64,000 nucleotides of DNA. Source: Fasciola hepatica (taxonomy: Eukaryota > Platyhelminthes > Trematoda > Plagiorchiida > Fasciolidae). The notes under the pieces are model-generated. The model was not told where the DNA came from and did no database searches. It saw only the letters and a program-made list of their open reading frames with translations. Below, in pieces: positions 1-11,024 of this stretch (position 1 is its first letter; each line of letters opens with the position of its first letter). The translations under genes were made by a program, and so were the position numbers. Location: the NCBI GenBank assembly GCA_948099385.1, contig CANUEZ040000129.1:6326001-6390000 (forward strand). The letters are read 5' to 3'.

Positions 1-2440
1 AGTGTGAGTATCGTTTGCATTGAACGGACACAGTGGTTCTTTGACACTCATGGTTAGGTCTAGTCACCTTTAATTGCAGGAGCAGAAACAATGTTTTATA
101 CTAACACTGATATAATTTTATCGAAAATATTCCATTATTATTTGCAACGGAGGTTCTTTGAACATTTTGATACCAACGGATGTCTTAACCCAAAAAGGTG
201 ATTGGCGCGTACAGGTGTGTCCTTCGTGGCCTAAACTGACCACAGGGTTACGTGCAAGACTGATGAAGCAATTTATATTCAGTATGGATATCTGAAGCAC
301 TGAATATTATCTACTCAGCCGTTAACAGCAGTAGAAATGATCCTTTCTGTTACCATTTTGAAATTTTTTTTTCTCGTATTTGGACGACCAATGTGACCAA
401 CAATTACGGTCCAAAGATGGACGGATATATTCGGCGATCCATTTTCCGTAATAAGACTTGGTTTGGACAGTATTTTCGTTTCAAACGACTTCTTACCAAC
501 AGAAAATATGAAAACTCTGGACCGAACCCTATTCTTTAGAGCAAGACAAACCCGCACAGAACATCCTCCACCATATGAGGAGCAAAGTACACATGCCGCA
601 TCCCGTGATAATGGGTATTCTGACTCATTTGCTCATTTTCTTGGCCAGAAAAGAAATCAGAACCTGTAACCTCTCTTCTGAGTGCGCAAAAGGGATATTT
701 ACAAATCTCAACTGTAAAGGAGAATCAATAACCCCGGTTCATTACACAATGCATCAAAAATGAACTTACAATCCCATTGCATTACGGTTTCTTTTGTTGA
801 CCCGGTACCTCCCCACAGCCCCATTCAAGGAAGGTCATTAGGTGTAACTGACCTCTCACTATACCTGCGCCTTCTCCTGCAGCTGCAAGGAAGCATACGT
901 CAGCAGGACCGAATGGTCACTGCAAACTCGAATGGCCAAACACATCCCAAAGTACATACGTGACACGATGGCCTTGCCTAGACCACAACAACCGAATGCT
1001 TCAAGTAGACCGATCTCGGCCGCCGCTCGACACTTGATCAAAAGTCTTTACACGGTAGATCTGGTGAAGGCTTTCTCGTTCTTGTTACATCATAGCGATA
1101 AACACCGACTGAGAATACTAAAGGCGTTATCCATCCCTCACTCCACACCTGTCCCATGTGTCCAAAAGGGTATGACCTACACCCTTACCTACCACGGCTT
1201 TAGTCAACCACATACAGTCACTCAAACATACACACACACGACTTCAAGTCCCATAAAACTGCATTAGTTATTCATCTTGTTTCACATTGCATTTACTTCT
1301 CCTGCTGATTGCACACAAATGCGACCGATGAAGTTGTACGAATGGAATACCTGCCACACGGTTTGTCTTCTGAATGGCTTATTCGAATTTTTCAGGGGGT
1401 TTGAAAGTTCCAGTTTTATAAAGTAGCATCGCTCCACTTGATCGAAGGGTGCGAAATTTCAGAGACTCGGGGACTAGACTTTTGAATCTATAATGGTAAT
1501 ATGAACTGGCCCCATTATACCTCAAACTGTTTAGAAATTTATATTGTAAGGATCGACCACAAAACTTTTGATCGCTTTGGTGACAGAGATCTTCACTCCC
1601 GCTACGGCGATTCAATTAAATCATGATACAGATGATTTTCGGTTTTGCAATAAAATACTGCAAGCAGAGTGAACTAAATGAGCTTCAAAACTGTACATCG
1701 TTGAACAATCTGTAGGGATGCATATCACAATCCGATTCGACTGTCAAGACCATATCAGTGGCGACCAGACCATTTCTTAAATTTGCTTTTCTTGACTGTT
1801 TACATGAATACTAATGACTGAAGGAATGGCTTTGAATGTAACATGTTCATTCAGTTGACAGCTATTCAAGAAAAACACGTCATTCATATGCGCTTTTAGA
1901 TCATTTCTCTGCATTGTTCTTTATATCGCACCACTAGTTAGCAGGAAAAAAATCTTCGGTCTTTGTATGCCTTTGTAATTTTTGCCTCAACTTTCTCAAT
2001 CGGAGATTAAATGAATCAACGGCAGATGATACCGGACACCAGTCACGGGGAAGAAAACAATTTGCACCTATAAATTTATTCCTTATCTATAGATGGACTT
2101 AAAATACGAAGCTAATGTTTTTCTATCTTACTTACAACCGAAAATATTCAGTACTTACGCTGAATGTGAATTACTAGCCATCGGATGTTTCCAAAGAACA
2201 GTGCTATTCACGAATACCGAAGTACTTTGCGTTTTATTGATGTACAGGGTCGAAGGAATTTCACGCAGCAAGCGGAGCAGCGCTGTATGTGCACCACTGG
2301 TTCAGTGCCAAATATAATGCCCAACTGAAGGACTTGTCTTCGTGTTCTAAATTACGAAGAACGGTTGTTCGGGGTCAAGTTATCAGACACAGTAAGCCAT
2401 TAGGAATTGCCTACTGCAGACCGCACGAAGCTCGATCGTG
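1..2440. other. no recognisable gene
   Basis: I see no gene, RNA or known repeat here. The longest open frame (932-1267, plus, 111 codons) has low-complexity Pro/Thr/His composition and no motif, and is taken as chance. The stretch is about 40% GC by eye. Old, unrecognisable repeats cannot be excluded. Confidence 0.5.
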
Positions 2441-2452
2441 GGTCAAGACAAC

Positions 2453-2498
2453 CACGGAGAGGGAAATCATTTAACTGGTTGGGATTTGAATGCCGAAG
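2453..2498 (+). repeat. tRNA-like SINE fragment at outer edge of left arm
   Basis: This 46-nt stretch is clearly similar to 4396-4441 inside the left arm and its mirror at 9720-9765. The conserved core is a GGAAATCATTTAAC block followed by a GG-TTYGAAT box, which resembles the B box of a tRNA-type pol III promoter. It ends only four bases before the left arm of the inverted duplication begins. A tRNA-derived origin is inferred from the boxes only. Confidence 0.45.
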
Positions 2499-2501
2499 AG
2501 T

Positions 2502-3130
2502 GGCATACGAATAAACAGTTTCTCCCGAGGGACGTCATAACTTGGAGGAAAAATTTGGGTCTATCTCTCAGATATTGTTCTATAAAGCGCTCAGCGTAAC
2601 CGTTTTCCCTGAGAGTGTTTTTAACTAAATGCAGTTTTTCTTCTATGGTTTCCTGTGAGCATAACTTTCTTACTCGCGAGGCTAAGCATTGGACTAGGTT
2701 TCTTTTATATCACATGGGTACAAAACTGAGAAAGTTAGTGTACTGTCCAGCCCATGTTTGCTTTCTATGCATCCTTCTTTCGACTGTTCCATTGGTATTT
2801 CTGTGTATGGAGACATCCGGAAAGGCCAGTATGTCGTTCTCTGCGGTCTCCGTCTTGAACTGAATGGCTTTATAAGCATTGTTAAAAGTCAGTTTCGTCT
2901 TTTCTACATCAATGTCTTTATTTCTATGGCATCCATGTACGGCAGATATAAGTTCATTTCTTGGATCTCCTATTTCAATGTCGTGCTCTCTAGTTCTGCC
3001 ATGAATACGTCCGCTAAGACTGGACCTAGTGGTGATCCCATAGCTTCGCCAACACATTGATGATGTAGCTTTCCGTTAAACCGAAAATGGAAGTAAAAAG
3101 TACATCTGAGAAGGAGTTCTTTCAGGTCCT
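2502..3130 (-). pseudogene. PLE reverse transcriptase fragment (left arm)
   Basis: This is the mirror of the right-arm RT at 11025-11661. On the minus strand it reads through the RT B-type motif (AMGSPLGPVLADVF, near 3035-3075) that is characteristic of Penelope-like elements. The catalytic YMDD segment, present in the right arm, is destroyed here by a 10-bp deletion near 2930 that also shifts the frame; a further 2-bp difference lies near 2550. The C-terminal RT part (FPDVSI, then GQYTNFLSFVP, then the linker) follows toward 2502, where homology stops in mid-domain. It cannot encode an active enzyme. It abuts, head to head, the GIY-YIG part of the same element on the plus strand. Confidence 0.85.
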
Positions 3131-3133
3131 TCC

Positions 3134-3553
3134 GTGGCCACCTCAATGGTAATCTATTTGTTCAGGTGCAAATGTAATGCAACCTACATTGGCCGAATGG
3201 CAAGGCAACTATCCCAGAGAACTAGTGAAAATTGTCCACGCTGGCTACAGCATGGAGGAACATGAACCATGAGGAGTACCATTCTCGGGCATCTGGTAAA
3301 CTCAGGTCATCAAATAAACACAGATTAGGCATTCAAAATCGTCGACCGAGTGCCCCCCCCCCCCCCCCCCGAACCCCGCAAACACATCCGCTTACACACA
3401 CTGGCCATCGCAGAAGCGATTAGCATCCGCCTTTTCGCACTTGCTCAGTGTACACAGAAGAAACTCGTCCAAGCCCTCCAGTTACCCTGGCAGCAAGTGG
3501 ACCAACCTTACCCCAGTGACTCACCTCCGAACCATGTGACCGTCACGACCTAG
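3134..3553 (+). pseudogene. PLE GIY-YIG endonuclease fragment (left arm)
   Basis: The plus-strand frame from about 3134 reads ATSMV, then a YLFRCKCNATYIGR stretch, the GIY-YIG-like core of canonical Penelope-like elements (a CxC pair just before TYIGR), then RQLSQRTSENCPRWLQHG. Two in-frame stops follow (near 3265 and 3330), then HLVNSGHQIN, a run of prolines encoded by 18 C, and the C-terminal block AEAISIRLF and QKKLVQALQLPW, also typical of the family. The nuclease would nick target DNA for target-primed reverse transcription. The stops make it a pseudogene. The upstream RT part lies inverted next to it (2502-3130) rather than in line. Confidence 0.85.
3353..3370 (+). repeat. poly-C run, 18 C
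   Basis: This homopolymer lies inside the GIY-YIG fragment. The mirror arm has 12 G at 10791-10802, so the arms differ by 6 nt, which keeps the frame and adds prolines. Such runs change by replication slippage or by sequencing error. Confidence 0.9.
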
Positions 3554-3775
3554 TCGTGCAGATCGACATTTCGATCTAACTCCAACCCCCGCCCCCCACA
3601 ATCTATGTCCAATGAGAATGACCCTTGACCATTTCAGCACAACCATCTCCAAAATGGTTTGCAAAGAATTGAGAATGAATCATTGAAAACAATTGCTTTC
3701 CTCTGAAAAAGTGTTCTGATGTCACAATGTGCATATTCCGGAATCTAAACGATAAAACTGAGAGCATACTATTAA
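3554..3775 (+). repeat. PLE 3' noncoding end (left arm)
   Basis: This segment follows the end of the GIY-YIG frame. It is homologous to the solo fragment at 24245-24470 (opposite strand), sharing for example the stretch AATTGTTTTCAATGATTCAT. That independent copy shows that this is the 3' untranslated end of the element rather than local flank. Its exact 3' limit, near 3775, is estimated from where the similarity fades. Confidence 0.75.
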
Positions 3776-6230
3776 ACAGAACGCTGTATGTAATGGTCAG
3801 TACAACGAAGTTTGTGAGTTAGAGGAGGTGTACGAACCAAATTTTGGGGAACTGTCGGTTTCCATGAGAAGATGTGGGATGGTATTGATATAAGTGTGAT
3901 AGCGTGAATGGCATTTGCACGCATTTTAGGACAACATGGGAAACAGAATGGGAAGTGGAAAGGCAACAAAGTTTATCGAAAGAGTTTTGAAGAGAATCCA
4001 AACTGTCAATCCGTTTTCACGGACATCCAAGTAGAACATCAAGAGCTGAGTAACATTGAACAAGATCAGATGAAATGAGATGTTCGTGATTATATAGGGA
4101 AGACATTGATGAAAAAAGAATAGAATAGCACCAAGAAAATCGATTAAGTTATTTTGGAAGAAAGAAAACTTCACCACTATGCCAAATTGCGCAAGCACCT
4201 GATCAAAATGAGCGTCTTCAAATGGTGTTCAGAAGTTGGTTACCTTGGATGGTCGGAAATAGAACAGAAGGGATATCGTGAAAGCCTATGATTTACGGTT
4301 TGTTGAGTAGGAAACAAACTCATCATCGAATCTGAATCCAATATAACACAAGAGCATGGAAAATCAACATTACGGTTTGAAAAGATACACACAGCTACGG
4401 AGGGGGAAATCATTTAACCGGCTGGAATTCGAATACCGAAGACAAATTAAAAGCAAATGAGACAGAGTTTAATTTTAGTAAACAACAATCGAAAGAAGTG
4501 AAACGACAGCTCCAATTGCTGAGTGATGATGTGAAGAAGAAAAGAGGAAACCTGCTAAGTGCCTGATCTACGTCACAATTACGATTCTAAACTAGTTCTT
4601 CGGCAATTAGTATCGAGTTCCTCCGAGAATCAGAACCGGTCTGATAATTACTTTTTTTGAACAATTGCACTAGCGCGTATTTTGAGACATGTCAGGTTTT
4701 CTCAAAAGAAATTAAAATTTATTATTGGTAAATTTCCAAGCTCATCCACCCACTACAATAATATAAATGAAAGTCACCTTGGAGAATTAGTTTTCGGAAA
4801 AGTCTGTGCCATGTACAAATTACTCGAATAGAAGTGCCTGTGAAATAACTACAATATCTGCCAATTTGGATCGAATTGTCCACTTCAAAGATAATTCTCC
4901 TTGTCAGTGTTGTGATGCTCTGAAATCTATTGGAGATGCTTCAAAATGGGATGCCATTGCAAGAACGGATGCTTGTATATCATAACTGCGCACAACCAAG
5001 TTCTTTCCTCAATTAGTAGAAATCTATTCATAGACGATATCTTCTTACTCAGAACATATTGGATACTTACCAAATGCACGACTTCCTTTGAAGTACTTCC
5101 TTGTTCCACATTATAACTGAGGTAAACATAATTTGTTCCTCATTTCTGGACCATTCGGAGATCAAGCATTTTATCGTTGCACGAGGCCGTAAGATTCTTG
5201 CCCCCAGACAATGTTTACCAATTACATTTTTATGTAGGACGGAATTGCTCATTCATCAAAAACACCCAATAAGCATTGATAGCAAACACAAATTGGGAAC
5301 AAAGTGCCGGCGTTCAAATTAAACTTCAATATTTCACCCGGCTGAAAAACTGCAATCCCCATCTAATCATTATCGAGTGAGCAACGGCGAAATCAGTACT
5401 CCGACTGACCGATTGGGAATGAAGGTCGCCAGAAGTGACTATTACATCACTGCGTAGAAAGCTTCTAGGTTGTACTTTTTACGCGATGCATGGAGGAGAC
5501 GGTAACCAAAACCAGTTTATCCGGTTGAACGATTCAAACCACATTCTGTTACGTAAATCCTTTAAAATTAAGATCTGTAAAACGCTTCCGCCAAGTGAAC
5601 AGTCACACCTGACGTCCTTCGGCAACAAATTGATCAAAATAAATTTGTCCAACTCAAGTGCAGTTGCTGTACTATGAAGCGGTAGAAGAAAGGGCTTGCA
5701 TTTTTTATTGTGCTTTAGCATTTGATCATGCTTCAGTGGATCAACCTATGAATGCTCCACCGTCGAACTGCTTTGAACTTTGTGACTTCACCACACGCGT
5801 CAGTGTGTTCACGGTTTTCATATCACCGTTAACTGATGATCTTATTTGGGGCATATTTTTGCGGAACGGATCATATCAACCGAATCACGGAAAATACTGG
5901 TAGACTTCATTCGTTGGGTAGGTCGTATTATCAGCAACCACGATGGACCAACTTTTCCCTACTCTCGAATTCTGTGCTGAACCTGAGTGACTAGCGACTG
6001 CCAGAAAACATATGCATATAGGAGGGCGTTGGAGTGTTCTTTGGTTAAATGCACGTGTCAGTAACTACGCCGCGAACTACCGACAACATAACGACTGCGC
6101 ATGAGATGAAGCTGATTACATTTACAATAAGCATGCGGAAAATATCACGTATTTCCTTTCTGTTGTTGACAACATGATAATTTAATAAGGTTTATTTGGT
6201 GGTTACAAAGGTAATCTGTAGTATGAAACC
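3776..6230. other. unassigned part of left arm
   Basis: There is no recognisable protein or RNA gene except the SINE-like box at 4396-4441. Short frames occur on both strands, the longest a 90-codon hydrophobic frame at 3926-4198 (minus). All are copied exactly in the other arm because the arms are so similar, so that conservation says nothing about function. The segment is probably the DNA into which the PLE inserted. Confidence 0.5.
4396..4441 (+). repeat. tRNA-like SINE fragment inside left arm
   Basis: This is similar to 2453-2498. It reads AGCTACGGAGG (A-box-like), then CATTTAACCGGC, then GGAATTCGAATACC (B-box-like: GGWTCGANTCC family). The spacing is shorter than in a normal tRNA, so it is a decayed or partial SINE head. 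Confidence 0.45.
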
Positions 6231-6292
6231 CGCCGAACCCGGGTACGTTTTGACGCGATAAGGAGTCGAGAGAAGTTAAACCTCTCGGCCAA
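6231..6292 (-). repeat. tRNA-like pol III promoter at inner end of left arm
   Basis: This is the mirror of 7869-7931. On the minus strand it holds an A-box-like TGGCCGAGAGG and a B-box-like GGGTTCGGCGG about 40 nt apart, as in tRNA-Ser/Leu-type SINE heads. It lies about 45 nt from the inner end of the arm and points outward, away from the spacer. A tRNA gene is unlikely because acceptor-stem pairing is not evident. Confidence 0.5.
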
Positions 6293-6337
6293 TGAGGACA
6301 TTTTATTCTTCTCCTTGTCAAAACCAACATGTCTGAA

Positions 6338-7823
6338 AGAAAAAACCATTCGTTCAATAGCAACCATTGAATCACCTATTTTTTAGAAGTTCAAATCGAA
6401 CGACTCAAATGCAATTATGAAAGCGTGTTTCACACTGTCCCGTATATAGTTTCTGTTCATAGGAGAAGAATTCTTAGTAATTGAATCTTATCCAGCCCAT
6501 TTAATTAGTCGGCGAATGATATGATTTTCGCACTCATACGATTATGACAACTTCCTTTGGGGAATTCGAAAATTATTAGGCGATTCGATTTATTTGGTCA
6601 AGTATGAAAATACGAAATGAAGAACGATGTTCCCCAGCTTAACTGCACATCGTTTTCAAACCCCTCACGTATCCAACTCAGATTCCTTCTCTCTGGTGTG
6701 TGAATATTTATCGCGACAATGCAGTGCTCTAATAAACCCACTTTCCGATTACCACGATAAAGTCCACAACGGAACTTTACGTGAACCTGGATAGGTGAAC
6801 CACTTACTTTCCGTACAAAGTTGCGGACATTTTCAAAACTTTAAAATGATCAATTCCCCTCCTCGTTTTCATGAGATTGTTCACGTATAAAATTTCTCAA
6901 TGTAATGCAAACAATCTAAATTGAAGAGAAAGAAATCATCACAAGGTGCTTCTGCAGATAATCAATGCAAGAAAACTGGAGGATGCACAAAACATCACTA
7001 GAAAAAGCACGATTCAAGTTCATAGGAGAGTAGGCTGGTTTTATAACTATCAGATTTATATGTGATATTGTGATATCATTTTGAGAATCGACTGCCTAAA
7101 AGAAGCCTCATATTAGGTGAATCGAAAGTCTACGATCATGATGTCTCCAGCATTATTCGCATGAAAATGTTTTAATACCAAAGCTCGAACAGTCAAACCA
7201 ATGATAAAACAATAAAGTCAAACTACTGATGGTTCAGAACATATGATGTTTCATGCCATTCCATCAATAAAAATAGGATTTCACGCAGTAGTTTTAAACT
7301 CGTATCACAAAAATGAAATTTTACAAACAAACTTTGTTTTGGTTGTCGAAAAATGAATTACAGTTTTCATTCAGCCACAAAAATTTAGTTTGATTTGTGA
7401 AAACACTTAGAATGTTTTCCACAATCATTTCTGATTGACTTTCAAAGTATGTTAATGAGTGAATTTTGTCAAAGGTACTCAGAGTTAATACCTAGTATAA
7501 CAAGTGCGCCAGTGTTTTGCTATTGGGTTTGCGTACTTGGAGAAGTGTGCTTCAGTGTGGTTCCAGGGTAATTTGTTTTTGTCTGATTTCATAAAGAGTT
7601 TTCGAACAGACGTTGATTGTTTTTCTCCAACTGACTAACTTTGGTGTGGAAAAACATGACTGTTTTAAGCGAAACAGAGATTATCCTCCTGTGCAATGCT
7701 CAAAACCCAGTTATATCTAACAAGCATTCAAATGAATTGAAGTAAATGCAAGTACACAGCTTGTCTATACATTCGTTTTGGTTGACGCGATGCGCTAAAA
7801 TAATTTTCGGGATGGCGTGTTCC
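6338..7823. other. unique spacer between the inverted arms
   Basis: This is 1486 nt of AT-rich DNA with no homology to the arms, no open frame above about 60 codons and no recognisable element. The junctions are abrupt: homology stops at 6337/7824 beside a short pyrimidine stretch (CTTTCAGAC in one arm, CCTTCAGAC in the other). Confidence 0.7.
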
Positions 7824-7868
7824 TTCAGACATGTTGGTTTTGACAAGGAGAAGAATAAAATGTCCTCA

Positions 7869-7931
7869 TTGGCCGAGAGGTTTAACTTCTCTCGACTCCT
7901 TATCGCGTCAAAACGTACCCGGGTTCGGCGG
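7869..7931 (+). repeat. tRNA-like pol III promoter at inner end of right arm
   Basis: TGGCCGAGAGG at 7870-7880 fits the A-box consensus, and GGGTTCGGCGG at 7921-7931 is close to a B box. The sequence between contains CTCTCGACTCCTTATCGC, which could be read as a degenerate anticodon arm. It is probably a tRNA-Ser/Leu-derived SINE head; no clear acceptor stem or 3' tail was found. Confidence 0.5.
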
Positions 7932-10385
7932 GTTTCATACTACAGATTACCTTTGTAACCACCAAATAAACCTTATTAAATTATCATGTTGTCAACAACA
8001 GAAAGGAAATACGTGATATTTTCCGCATGCTTATTGTAAATGTAATCAGCTTCATCTCATGCGCAGTCGTTATGTTGTCGGTAGTTCGCGGCGTAGTTAC
8101 TGACACGTGCATTTTACCAAAGAACACTCCAACGCCCTCCTATATGCATATGTTTTCTGGCAGTCGCTAGTCACTCAGGTTCAGCACAAAATTCGAGAGT
8201 AGGGAAAAGTTGGTCCATCGTGGTTGCTGATAATACGACCTACCCAACGAATGAAGTCTACCAGTATTTTCCGTGATTCGGTTGATATGATCCGTTCCGC
8301 AAAAATATGCCCCAAATAAGATCATCAGTTAACGGTGATATGAAAACCGTGAACACACTGACGCGTGTGGTGAAGTCACAAAGTTCAAAGCAGTTCGACG
8401 GTGGAGCATTCATAGGTTGATCCACTGAAGCATGATCAAATGCTAAAGCACAATAAAAAATGCAAGCCCTTTCTTCTACCGCTTCATAGTACAGCAACTG
8501 CACTTGAGTTGGACAAATTTATTTTGATCAATTTGTTGCCGAAGGACGTCAGGTGTGACTGTTCACTTGGCGGAAGCGTTTTACAGATCTTAATTTTAAA
8601 GGATTTACGTAACAGAATGTGGTTTGAATCGTTCAACCGGATAAACTGGTTTTGGTTACCGTCTCCTCCATGCATCGCGTAAAAAGTACAACCTAGAAGC
8701 TTTCTACGCAGTGATGTAATAGTCACTTCTGGCGACCTTCATTCCCAATCGGTCAGTCGGAGTACTGATTTCGCCGTTGCTCACTCGATAATGATTAGAT
8801 GGGGATTGCAGTTTTTCAGCCGGGTGAAATATTGAAGTTTAATTTGAACGCCGGCACTTTGTTCCCAATTTGTGTTTGCTATCAATGCTTATTGGGTGTT
8901 TTTGATGAATGAGCAATTCCGTCCTACATAAAAATGTAATTGGTAAACATTGTCTGGGGGCAAGAATCTTACGGCCTCGTGCAACGATAAAATGCTTGAT
9001 CTCCGAATGGTCCAGAAATGAGGAACAAATTATGTTTACCTCAGTTATAATGTGGAACAAGGAAGTACTTCAAAGGAAGTCGTGCATTTGGTAAGTATCC
9101 AATATGTTCTGAGTAAGAAGATATCGTCTATGAATAGATTTCTACTAATTGAGGAAAGAACTTGGTTGTGCGCAGTTATGATATACAAGCATCCGTTCTT
9201 GCAATGGCATCCCATTTTGAAGCATCTCCAATAGATTTCAGAGCATCACAACACTGACAAGGAGAATTATCTTTGAAGTGGACAATTCGATCCAAATTGG
9301 CAGATATTGTAGTTATTTCACAGGCACTTCTATTCGAGTAATTTGTACATGGCACAGACTTTTCCGAAAACTAATTCTCCAAGGTGACTTTCATTTATAT
9401 TATTGTAGTGGGTGGATGAGCTTGGAAATTTACCAATAATAAATTTTAATTTCTTTTGAGAAAACCTGACATGTCTCAAAATACGCGCTAGTGCAATTGT
9501 TCAAAAAAAGTAATTATCAGACCGGTTCTGATTCTCGGAGGAACTCGATACTAATTGCCGAAGAACTAGTTTAGAATCGTAATTGTGACGTAGATCAGGC
9601 ACTTAGCAGGTTTCCTCTTTTCTTCTTCACATCATCACTCAGCAATTGGAGCTGTCGTTTCACTTCTTTCGATTGTTGTTTACTAAAATTAAACTCTGTC
9701 TCATTTGCTTTTAATTTGTCTTCGGTATTCGAATTCCAGCCGGTTAAATGATTTCCCCCTCCGTAGCTGTGTGTATCTTTTCAAACCGTAATGTTGATTT
9801 TCCATGCTCTTGTGTTATATTGGATTCAGATTCGATGATGAGTTTGTTTCCTACTCAACAAACCGTAAATCATAGGCTTTCACGATATCCCTTCTGTTCT
9901 ATTTCCGACCATCCAAGGTAACCAACTTCTGAACACCATTTGAAGACGCTCATTTTGATCAGGTGCTTGCGCAATTTGGCATAGTGGTGAAGTTTTCTTT
10001 CTTCCAAAATAACTTAATCGATTTTCTTGGTGCTATTCTATTCTTTTTTCATCAATGTCTTCCCTATATAATCACGAACATCTCATTTCATCTGATCTTG
10101 TTCAATGTTACTCAGCTCTTGATGTTCTACTTGGATGTCCGTGAAAACGGATTGACAGTTTGGATTCTCTTCAAAACTCTTTCGATAAACTTTGTTGCCT
10201 TTCCACTTCCCATTCTGTTTCCCATGTTGTCCTAAAATGCGTGCAAATGCCATTCACGCTATCACACTTATATCAATACCATCCCACATCTTCTCATGGA
10301 AACCGACAGTTCCCCAAAATTTGGTTCGTACACCTCCTCTAACTCACAAACTTCGTTGTACTGACCATTACATACAGCGTTCTGT
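7932..10385. other. unassigned part of right arm
   Basis: This is the mirror of 3776-6230 and contains no recognisable gene. The 90-codon frame at 9963-10235 (plus) is rich in Phe, Leu and Ile, has no motif I know, and is followed by stops in all frames. The SINE-like box at 9720-9765 (minus) is the copy of 4396-4441. Confidence 0.5.
9720..9765 (-). repeat. tRNA-like SINE fragment inside right arm
   Basis: This is the mirror copy of 4396-4441. It shares a core with 2453-2498, which lies just outside the left arm. Confidence 0.45.
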
Positions 10386-10607
10386 TTAATAGTATGCTCT
10401 CAGTTTTATCGTTTAGATTCCGGAATATGCACATTGTGACATCAGAACACTTTTTCAGAGGAAAGCAATTGTTTTCAATGATTCATTCTCAATTCTTTGC
10501 AAACCATTTTGGAGATGGTTGTGCTGAAATGGTCAAGGGTCATTCTCATTGGACATAGATTGTGGGGGGCGGGGGTTGGAGTTAGATCGAAATGTCGATC
10601 TGCACGA
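10386..10607 (-). repeat. PLE 3' noncoding end (right arm)
   Basis: This is the mirror of 3554-3775. It matches the solo copy at 24245-24470 in the same orientation, including the GAACAC and ATTGTTTTCAATGATTCAT stretches. The end near 10386 is approximate. Confidence 0.75.
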
Positions 10608-11021
10608 CTAGTTCGTGACGGTCACATGGTTCGGAGGTGAGTCACTGGGGTAAGGTTGGTCCACTTGCTGCCAGGGTAACTGGAGGGCTTGGACGAGTTT
10701 CTTCTGTGTACACTGAGCAAGTGCGAAAAGGCGGATGCTAATCGCTTCTGCGATGGCCAGTGTGTGTAAGCGGATGTGTTTGCGGGGTTCGGGGGGGGGG
10801 GGCACTCGGTCGACGATTTTGAATGCCTAATCTGTGCTTATTTGATGACCTGAGTTTACCAGATGCCCGAGAATGGTACTCCTCATGGTTCATGTTCCTC
10901 CATGCTGTAGCCAGCGTGGACAATTTTCACTAGTTCTCTGGGATAGTTGCCTTGCCATTCGGCCAATGTAGGTTGCATTACATTTGCACCTGAACAAATA
11001 GATTACCATTGAGGTGGCCAC
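10608..11021 (-). pseudogene. PLE GIY-YIG endonuclease fragment (right arm)
   Basis: This is the minus-strand mirror of 3134-3553, with the same RCKCNATYIGR core, the same internal stops and the same C-terminal block ending near LPWQQVDQ. The proline run is shorter because the G run at 10791-10802 has 12 bases. In an intact element this domain would follow the RT on the same strand. Here it runs away from the RT that starts at about 11025. Its first residues, ATSMV, repeat the last PLE residues of the RT part at 11805-11820. Confidence 0.85.
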
Positions 11022-11024
11022 GGA

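Larger units (their letters stand above)
2502..6337. repeat. left arm of a ~3.84 kb inverted repeat
   Basis: The reverse complement of this segment recurs at 7824-11661. Paired coordinates sum to 14161 through most of the arm, to 14155 beyond a homopolymer C run (18 C here against 12 G in the other arm), to 14165 beyond a 10-bp gap near 2930, and to 14163 beyond a 2-bp gap near 2550. Base differences are rare, for example near 3110, 5970 and 6046. The arm holds a rearranged PLE (2502-3775), an unassigned part (3776-6230) and a tRNA-like box pair (6231-6292). The near identity implies recent duplication or gene conversion. Confidence 0.93.

Noticed and set aside
932..1267. 111-codon plus frame
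   Set aside because: Low-complexity Thr/His/Pro end, no motif, no splice or promoter context.
3926..4198. 90-codon hydrophobic frame repeated exactly in both arms (also 9963-10235)
   Set aside because: Exact conservation follows from the recent duplication and is not evidence of selection. The composition is that of AT-rich noncoding DNA.
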